Of a stretch of DNA of 64,000 bases, positions 58,744 through 64,000 are shown piece after piece. Both the position numbers and the translations under genes were made by a program. The notes beneath the pieces were generated by a model. The model worked only from the letters and a program-made list of their open reading frames with translations, was not told the origin of the DNA and did not search any database. Each line of letters opens with the position of its first letter. Position 1 is the first letter of the stretch. Source of the stretch: a virus; IMG/VR virus record IMGVR_UViG_3300010403_000705, positions 1 through 64,000 of that record; one strand, given 5' to 3'.

Positions 58744-59709
58744 TTGAAACATTTACACTTATATGATAGAGATTACATAAATTCTTCTTTAGATCTAGAA
58801 GAAGAAATTATTAAATTAAAAAAAGAACGCAATGCTGTTATTTTAGCACATTATTATCAAGATTCTGAAATTCAAGATATTGCAGATTTTATCGGAGACT
58901 CATTACAATTATCACAAGAAGCTGTAAAAACTCAAGCTGATATAATTTGTTTTGCTGGAGTTCATTTTATGGCTGAAACAGCAAAAATTCTCAATTCTAA
59001 CAAAATTGTTGTTCTTCCTGATTTAGAAGCTGGCTGCTCATTAGCTGATGGTTGTCCTGCCGATAAGTTTGCGGCATGGAAAAGTTTATATCCTAATTCA
59101 ATTGTCATTAGCTATATAAATTGTTCTGCAGAAGTAAAATCTTTGTCTGATTACATTTGTACTTCATCAAATGCAGAAAAAATTGTCAGATCAATTCCGG
59201 CGGATAAAACGATTTTATTTGCCCCTGATAAAAATCTTGGTGCATTTATTCAAAAACGGCTGGATAGACCTATGATTTTGTGGCAAGGAAGTTGCATTGT
59301 TCATGAAACTTTTAGTGAAAGAAAATTAATTTCTCTTAAAGAGCGTTACCCTCAGGCATTAATTTTGGCACATCCGGAATGCGAAGAAGCTATTTTAAGA
59401 ATGGCAGATTACGTCGGATCTACTACTGGTATTCTTAATTTTGCCATTAACCATAATAATACAGAATTTATTATTGCAACTGAATCTGGTATTTTGCATC
59501 AAATGCAAAAAGCAGCTCCTCATAAAATATTTATTCCGGCACCACCAGAAACTAACTGTGCGTGTAATGAATGTCCTTTTATGAAGAAAAATACTTTGGA
59601 AAAAGTTTACTTATCATTGAAAAATTTACAACCACAGATACACTTGTCAACTGAATTAATGGATAAAGCTCGAGTTTCAATTAATAGAATGCTAGATTTA
59701 AGTAAGTAA
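58744..59709 (+). CDS. nadA: Quinolinate synthase
   Basis: 321 residues, normal for the family. It makes quinolinate from iminoaspartate and dihydroxyacetone phosphate in de novo NAD synthesis, using a 4Fe-4S cluster. ILAHYYQDSEIQDIADFIGDS, DLEAGCSLADGCP, VTY-type loop SYINCSAEVK, HPEC and ETNCACNECPFM contain the cluster Cys and substrate residues. Start TTG 58744 after GGGGAA. No nadB or nadC is in the window, so the host must supply the other steps. Confidence 0.96.
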   Translation: MKHLHLYDRDYINSSLDLEEEIIKLKKERNAVILAHYYQDSEIQDIADFIGDSLQLSQEAVKTQADIICFAGVHFMAETAKILNSNKIVVLPDLEAGCSLADGCPADKFAAWKSLYPNSIVISYINCSAEVKSLSDYICTSSNAEKIVRSIPADKTILFAPDKNLGAFIQKRLDRPMILWQGSCIVHETFSERKLISLKERYPQALILAHPECEEAILRMADYVGSTTGILNFAINHNNTEFIIATESGILHQMQKAAPHKIFIPAPPETNCACNECPFMKKNTLEKVYLSLKNLQPQIHLSTELMDKARVSINRMLDLSK

Positions 59710-59736
59710 ATAAATTAACAGATATATAGTTTGTAT

Positions 59737-59907
59737 ATGACAAGACTAGAAATACAAACCAAAATAAAAATGCTGCGTGAAGAACTAGAATCCAGACACA
59801 GATATGGATCAATAAAAATTGCTAATGAGGATGGCACACCAGTTTCTGTGGAAAAAATTCAAAATGAATTATATCGACTTATTTATAAATTGAGTAAATT
59901 TGAATAA
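59737..59907 (+). CDS. Small helical hypothetical protein
   Basis: 56 residues, a charged helical hairpin (LEIQTKIKMLREELESRH, then VEKIQNELYRLIYKL). The stop overlaps the TTG start of the HNH gene. Function unknown. Confidence 0.55.
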   Translation: MTRLEIQTKIKMLREELESRHRYGSIKIANEDGTPVSVEKIQNELYRLIYKLSKFE

Positions 59908-60355
59908 AATAATTTTATCGATAGAATTAGTACCCTCTAGTTCATGGCTTAATAATGTAAGAAATATTTTATCCCAAACACAATGGGATATTATAAAAAA
60001 TATTGTTTACTCAAAAGCCTATTACATTTGTGAAATTTGTGGAGGAGTGGGTCCCAAGCATCCAGTTGAGTGTCATGAAATATGGAAATATAATGATAAG
60101 AAATTAACTCAACACCTTGAAGGAATGGTTGCTTTATGTCCCAATTGTCATATGGTAAAACATATAGGTTTGGCTCGCATTCGAGGCGATGAGGATAAGG
60201 CGATAGCTCATTTAATGAAAGTGAATAATTGGACGTATAAAAAAAGTATTAAATATATTCAAAAATGTTTTGATATTTGGCGCAAACGCTCTAGTAAAAA
60301 GTGGAAGTTAAGTATTTCTCATTTAAAAGAATACGGAATAGACATAGAAAAATAA
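59900..60355 (+). CDS. HNH-like zinc protein
   Basis: 151 residues. CEICGG (46-51 region) and CPNC with ECHEIWKYN and CHMVKH give the Cys and His positions of an HNH/McrA-type zinc-stabilised nuclease fold. Start TTG 59900 overlaps the previous gene. Could be a homing or DNA-processing nuclease; the usual catalytic N is uncertain. Confidence 0.78.
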   Translation: MNKIILSIELVPSSSWLNNVRNILSQTQWDIIKNIVYSKAYYICEICGGVGPKHPVECHEIWKYNDKKLTQHLEGMVALCPNCHMVKHIGLARIRGDEDKAIAHLMKVNNWTYKKSIKYIQKCFDIWRKRSSKKWKLSISHLKEYGIDIEK

Positions 60356-60571
60356 ATGCCTAATAACACAGAAAATTTTATTATTTTTGTTTGTGATAAA
60401 TTGCCTAATTATTCTTTTGAAGAAATTAGAGAGTTAATGTTAAAACATTTTATCATTACAGAAGAAGAAATATATTTGAGTATACATGCTGCAATTCTTC
60501 TTCTTAAAGAAAGAGTAGAATCTAATCTACGATTAAAAAATAAAAAGCCTCCGTTTGGAAGAAATAATTAA
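60356..60571 (+). CDS. Small hypothetical protein
   Basis: 71 residues directly after the HNH stop. Helical with an acidic centre (YSFEEIRELMLKHFIITEEEI) and basic, Pro-containing tail. Function unknown. Confidence 0.58.
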   Translation: MPNNTENFIIFVCDKLPNYSFEEIRELMLKHFIITEEEIYLSIHAAILLLKERVESNLRLKNKKPPFGRNN

Positions 60572-60573
60572 AT

Positions 60574-60981
60574 ATGAATTGCCCTGCCTGTTTATCTATT
60601 ATGTATAATAAAGATGAAATACATAAAATTTCACCTACTAAAAATAGAATGAATCTTCATTGTTGGAACTATAAAAATTGTTCATCAAGAAGTCATAATG
60701 AAAACGATTATTATGGTCCATACATGCAAGTCATCACAAATGATCCAGATCCTTGGGAATGTGTTAAGTATGGTTTTATCATTATAAAAAATAATAGGCG
60801 CATACTACTTGAAGGTGATTTTGGATATAATTTTACAGTGTCCAAAATTTTTGATAAAGAAACCAAAAATTGGAAAGAAATAAAAAAAATTAGATTCGTT
60901 CAATTGTCTACAGGTAATGATATGCATATTCAAGCAATTAATTTATCTAATAAGTTGACAAAGCTTATTCCTTTTATATAA
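60574..60981 (+). CDS. Small zinc-ribbon protein, penultimate-Phe family
   Basis: 135 residues. CPAC (3-6), a second pair involving CWNYKNC (about 29-35), beta-rich centre with FIIIKNNRRILLEGDF, and a helix ending NKLTKLIPFI. Ends three bases before tRNA-Arg. Function unknown. Confidence 0.74.
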   Translation: MNCPACLSIMYNKDEIHKISPTKNRMNLHCWNYKNCSSRSHNENDYYGPYMQVITNDPDPWECVKYGFIIIKNNRRILLEGDFGYNFTVSKIFDKETKNWKEIKKIRFVQLSTGNDMHIQAINLSNKLTKLIPFI

Positions 60982-60984
60982 AAT

Positions 60985-61056
60985 CTCCTTGTAGTTCAGA
61001 GGAAGAACGCAAAACTCCTAAGTTTGATGTCGTAGGTTCGATTCCTACCAAGGAGG
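60985..61056 (+). tRNA. tRNA-Arg (anticodon CCT)
   Basis: Acceptor CTCCTTG pairs with CAAGGAG, discriminator G, CCA not encoded. D stem GTTC/GAAC, anticodon arm CAAAA-CTCCTAA-GTTTG (one mismatch) gives CCT (codon AGG). T arm GTAGG-TTCGATT-CCTAC. Confidence 0.9.
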
Positions 61057-61080
61057 CAAATAGATGTTATATTGATAGTT

Positions 61081-61812
61081 ATGAAAATAACATCGGGTAT
61101 TATTCTGGCAGGAGGAACGGGATCTAGATTAGCGCCATTGAATACGTTGTTCAATAAACATTTAGTTCCTGTTTACAATAAGTTTATTATAGATTATCCA
61201 TTACAGACACTTAAACAGTTAGGAGTTAAAAATCTTACCGTAGTATTAGGTGGTTCGCATTTTAGTCAAATAGTGTCACATATTAAAGATGGTTATCACT
61301 TAAATATGACAATAAATTATGTTTATCAAGATAAACCTGTAGGTATAGCTCAAGCTATTAACTTATGTGAAAGATTTGTTTCTCAAGATAAAAGATTTGT
61401 CACACTTCTTGGCGATAATATTTTTGAAAATCCAATACAATTAGTCAACAATAGCTATCCATCACAAATTATTTTACATAAACACCCAAATTTGAATAGA
61501 TTTGGGGTAGCCTCAATAGAAAATAATAAAATCACAAAAATAGAAGAAAAGCCATTGGCGCTAGATGCTAGGTTGGATAACTACGCTATCACCGGATGTT
61601 ATATATTTGATAGGCAATTTTTTAAATTCTTTGAGAACATTGTGCCTAGCGCCAGAGGTGAATATGAGATAACAGATATTATAAGATTGTATAATCAAAA
61701 TAATGATTTGGGTTTCTCAGTTACTAATGGCATGTGGAGTGATGCTGGAACACATGAATCCATAAATTTCGTTAATAACTTTTTCTACCAAAAATACCAC
61801 CATAATAGTTAA
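61081..61812 (+). CDS. Sugar-1-phosphate nucleotidyltransferase, RmlA-like
   Basis: 243 residues from ATG 61081 (TTG 61072 also in frame). LAGGTGSRLAPLN is the nucleotide-binding signature; FNKHLVPVYNKFIIDYPL, LLGDNIFE and the EEKP motif (IEEKPLALDARL) match RmlA. Shorter than RmlA (about 290). It makes an NDP-sugar, likely for the glycosyltransferases at 48-53 kb or for the next enzyme. Confidence 0.92.
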   Translation: MKITSGIILAGGTGSRLAPLNTLFNKHLVPVYNKFIIDYPLQTLKQLGVKNLTVVLGGSHFSQIVSHIKDGYHLNMTINYVYQDKPVGIAQAINLCERFVSQDKRFVTLLGDNIFENPIQLVNNSYPSQIILHKHPNLNRFGVASIENNKITKIEEKPLALDARLDNYAITGCYIFDRQFFKFFENIVPSARGEYEITDIIRLYNQNNDLGFSVTNGMWSDAGTHESINFVNNFFYQKYHHNS

Positions 61813-61875
61813 ATTATTTAAAATCATGATATAATAGTGCTGTTATCAAACACTTTATATTGGTGATTTAATTTT

Positions 61876-62730
61876 ATGAAAATTTTAACTATTGGTAATG
61901 GATTTATTGCTCATCATTTACCTTATCCTATTTTAGAAGTAAAAATACAATACAATGATTATAGTATTGATCGTTTGTTTGAAGTATATAAACCAGATGT
62001 ATTAATTAATTGTATTGGTAAAACTGGCGTACCCAATGTAGATTGGTGTGAATCTAATAAAGAAATTACTGCTACCACTAATACTGCACTTCCAATCTTA
62101 TTGGCTGAAAAATGCAGCAAAAAATCAGTACATCTAATAAATATAGGTTCTGGATGTATTTATTTCGGAAAATCCTCTAATATTTATCTTGGTTCGAGTC
62201 GAATAGAACATTCAGCTTCTGATATTGGTTGGAAAGAGAATGATTTTGCTAATCCAAAATCATTCTATTCTAGAACCAAATACGCTTGTGATTTAGTTTT
62301 AGAGGATATGCCTCATGTAACTACTTTAAGAATTCGAATGCCTATATCAGAAAAAAATCATCCTAGAAATCTAATTAATAAATTAATAGGATATAAACAA
62401 ATTATTGATATCCCTAATTCAGTTACTTTTATCAAAGATTTACAGAACTGCGTACAATGGTGTATTGAAAATAATAAAAGCGGTATTTTTCATGTTACTA
62501 ATCCACAACCTTTAAGTGCAGTTCAAATTATGATGGAGTACAAAAAGTATGTTCCAGAACATACTTTTGAAGTTATTACCGAGCAACAATTAGATAATTT
62601 AACTATTGCAAAAAGATCTAATTGTATATTAAATACGGATAAGTTAAGAGAAGCTGGGTTCGAAATGACACCATCACATGATGCACTTTCCTATTGTATG
62701 GCTAAATATATTTTAAATAAAAATTTTTAA
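61876..62730 (+). CDS. NAD(P)-dependent sugar reductase/epimerase, RmlD-like SDR
   Basis: 284 residues. Truncated N-terminal dinucleotide motif GNGFIAHHL, NCIGKTGVPNVDWCE, NIGSGCIYFG, and the catalytic YSRTKYA (YxxxK). RIRMPI and VTNPQPLSA match the RmlD/epimerase fold. Likely completes the sugar from the previous gene. Product sugar unknown. Confidence 0.85.
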   Translation: MKILTIGNGFIAHHLPYPILEVKIQYNDYSIDRLFEVYKPDVLINCIGKTGVPNVDWCESNKEITATTNTALPILLAEKCSKKSVHLINIGSGCIYFGKSSNIYLGSSRIEHSASDIGWKENDFANPKSFYSRTKYACDLVLEDMPHVTTLRIRMPISEKNHPRNLINKLIGYKQIIDIPNSVTFIKDLQNCVQWCIENNKSGIFHVTNPQPLSAVQIMMEYKKYVPEHTFEVITEQQLDNLTIAKRSNCILNTDKLREAGFEMTPSHDALSYCMAKYILNKNF

Positions 62731-62744
62731 TTTGGAGAATAATT

Positions 62745-62939
62745 ATGTCTAATAAAAATGTTACTATCGATTTGAAATCTAGAAAAGATGTTGACGGTCA
62801 AGTCTTTTATGTTGGTAAAATTAAAGCTCCTGTTTTAATTGATTGTTCAATGGGCGCTGTATTTTTGGTTTTTGTGGCTGATAAAGGTGAAGAACAATTA
62901 CAAATTGCTTTAATGGATAATAAAGAATTAGATGAATAA
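62745..62939 (+). CDS. Small hypothetical protein
   Basis: 64 residues behind TTGGAG. Beta-rich (GQVFYVGKIKAPVLIDCSMGAVFLVFV), acidic C-terminus. Overlaps the next ATG by one base (TAATG). Similar short proteins occur in phages, but function is unknown. Confidence 0.68.
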   Translation: MSNKNVTIDLKSRKDVDGQVFYVGKIKAPVLIDCSMGAVFLVFVADKGEEQLQIALMDNKELDE

Positions 62940-63220
62940 TGTCTTTTCATTTTGAAGATCTGTGGGAGCTGTGCGAAAAGTTACACCCAACCTCTTATCA
63001 TACAACTTCAGTTCAATCAACTATAGATGAATTATTAATAAAAATTAATTTATACAAGGCAGTTGATCAAAAATTAGAATTAAGTGAAGATGAGAGAGGG
63101 AAAATAAAATCTCGATTATATGGTGAAATTTTATTTTCCCTCACTAATTTGTCAGTAATAGACAATATTAATGTTTTTGAGTGTTTAGTGAATTCTTATA
63201 ATTATCGTATAGATAAATAA
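62939..63220 (+). CDS. Small helical hypothetical protein
   Basis: 93 residues, helical, starting within the previous stop (TAATG). Contains TIDELLIKINLYKAVDQK and acidic LSEDERGKIKSRL. Converges with the minus-strand gene at 63228 with 7 bases between. Function unknown. Confidence 0.65.
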   Translation: MSFHFEDLWELCEKLHPTSYHTTSVQSTIDELLIKINLYKAVDQKLELSEDERGKIKSRLYGEILFSLTNLSVIDNINVFECLVNSYNYRIDK

Positions 63221-63227
63221 AAACAAT

Positions 63228-63587
63228 TTAAACTGGAACTTCTACTACATTATAAGCGATGCCAGGTAATACATTTTGTTGTTGTAATGTAGTTACTACT
63301 TTTTGTATAGTTCTAAATGCATAATCGCTACTTTTACCAGGAACAAACTGTACCTTAACAGTATTTGAACTAGTACCAGGCGCTACTTCTAACCTTCTCA
63401 CTAAACTTTTAACTTGTTGTGGAAGGGCATTGCTGATAGCTTCTGCTTCTTTTTTTGTAGTAATTTGTGGGTTTAAAGAAGCGGGTGGTAAAGCATCGCC
63501 TAACGATTGAGCGATTTTTGTGATTATTTGTTGTTGTTGCGCAACTACTTTAACCAATTTGCTGATAATTTCTTTATCTTTTGACAT
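63228..63587 (-). CDS. Hypothetical protein
   Basis: 119 residues on the minus strand. N-terminal helix rich in Gln (VVAQQQQIITKIAQSL), a hinge with PPASLNPQ, then a small alpha/beta domain. AAGGGA ribosome-binding site precedes the start on the minus strand. May be a structural protein; not recognised. Confidence 0.65.
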   Translation of the reverse strand: MSKDKEIISKLVKVVAQQQQIITKIAQSLGDALPPASLNPQITTKKEAEAISNALPQQVKSLVRRLEVAPGTSSNTVKVQFVPGKSSDYAFRTIQKVVTTLQQQNVLPGIAYNVVEVPV

Positions 63588-63828
63588 TTGTTATCCCTTT
63601 TAATATAGTGCCGTTACATTTATCCATGAATAAATATCTAATAAATTCAAAAATATATGTTTTTATTAGTATTGCTATAAATAAAATTTTAGTGTAAATG
63701 TATATACCGCTCTTTAATTTTTTTATGATATTTTGTGTATTTATATAAAATACTGAAAGTAACTCTCGACAAAAAGTTGGGGACTATATAATAGGGGAAG
63801 TAGTTATATTAGAGTACGTAGGTATGTT
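63588..63828. promoter_or_regulatory. Divergent intergenic region with possible promoter
   Basis: 241 bases between genes that point away from each other, so promoters for both should lie here. For the + gene, TCGACA (about 63766) and TATAAT (about 63787) have a 15-base spacer, short but usable. No tRNA, repeat or credible gene is seen. Confidence 0.4.
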
Positions 63829-64000
63829 ATGAAAAAAGCAAAAATAGTGAATAATTATAAGTTTAAAAACATGTCTTATAGTGATATGGTGATGTTTTTA
63901 AATAAAGAATTACCTATTAATATTAAATATAATGAAGAATTGATTAATAGAATTCATTGTAAATATCCTATACTAAGTAAGTCACAAATTAGTATGATAG
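63829..64000 (+). CDS. N-terminal part of an unknown protein (cut by window end)
   Basis: 57 residues from ATG 63829, still open at 64000. Basic start (MKKAKIVNNYKFKN) and a helical second half (ELINRIHCKYPILSKSQIS) that resembles the beginning of a small DNA-binding domain. No family recognised. Confidence 0.6.
   Translation, partial: MKKAKIVNNYKFKNMSYSDMVMFLNKELPINIKYNEELINRIHCKYPILSKSQISMI

Noticed and set aside
60955-60982. Promoter TTGACA-16-TATAAA before tRNA-Arg
   Set aside because: It lies inside the coding end of 60574-60981 and its start point would fall within the tRNA, so it is probably chance.
1-64000. Global reassignment of TAG to Gln in this genome
   Set aside because: At least nine genes end in TAG and very few contain it in frame, so recoding appears local.
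1-64000. CRISPR arrays, insertion sequences, integrase or attachment sites
   Set aside because: No regularly spaced repeats, transposase or integrase was seen; tRNA genes show no duplicated 3' ends.

Overview
The window looks like a contiguous piece of a very large (jumbo), strongly AT-rich, tailed-phage genome. Genes are packed tightly and mostly on the + strand, with many ATGA/TTGA/GTGA stop-start overlaps. The hallmark genes are T4-like: RIIA and RIIB homologues, a T4 RNA ligase 1-type ligase, a T4 PseT-type kinase/phosphatase, a phage Hsp20, Dam, two HNH genes and an intein with a homing-endonuclease domain. They sit beside ten tRNA genes, a tmRNA gene and dozens of small proteins of unknown family. 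I see no capsid, tail, terminase or polymerase gene, so this is an accessory/host-takeover region. The host cannot be named from the sequence. No stretch longer than about 300 bases lacks a gene.

Layout. 0-10 kb: Thg1-like protein 1, NAD-dependent DNA ligase, an RlmN-like radical SAM enzyme, a phosphoesterase, a PD-(D/E)XK-like protein and Dam. 10-20 kb: a full PARP (WGR, regulatory and catalytic domains), UvdE endonuclease, a macro-domain protein, a second phosphoesterase and a SLOG/YpsA-like protein. 20-24 kb: five tRNAs interleaved with GNAT, NADAR (YbiA-like), O6-alkylguanine-DNA alkyltransferase, a frameshifted AlkB and DUF4326. 24-36 kb: MoxR ATPase, a metallopeptidase-like/VWA protein, RIIA, RIIB, PurA, RlaP-type nucleotidyltransferase, a DEDDh exonuclease and a second MoxR carrying a class 3-type intein. 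37-45 kb: two kinase/phosphatase (Pnkp) proteins, two RNA ligases, Hsp20 and an HNH gene. 46-54 kb: a nucleoside hydrolase and a sugar/glycosyltransferase cluster with two domain fusions. 54-61 kb: a translation module with a second Thg1 homologue, three tRNA-Thr, tmRNA, Pth2, an amber-suppressor tRNA, then NadA and an HNH protein. 61-64 kb: sugar nucleotidyltransferase, an SDR enzyme and small genes.

Four themes link these genes. (1) RNA repair: two Thg1-like proteins, two Pnkp, two RNA ligases, RlaP and a macro-domain phosphatase candidate could heal and reseal tRNAs cut by host nucleases. (2) NAD/ADP-ribose: PARP, macro domain, NADAR, SLOG, NadA, NAD-ligase and a nucleoside hydrolase suggest manipulation or defence of the NAD pool. 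(3) Translation control: tmRNA, a CUA-anticodon tRNA and two adjacent genes with in-frame TAG codons imply programmed amber suppression. (4) A scattered family of 17 small unknown proteins ends in the same short C-terminal signature with Phe as the penultimate residue. These themes are inference from gene content; the motifs, stop codons, anticodons and C-termini are read directly from the sequence.
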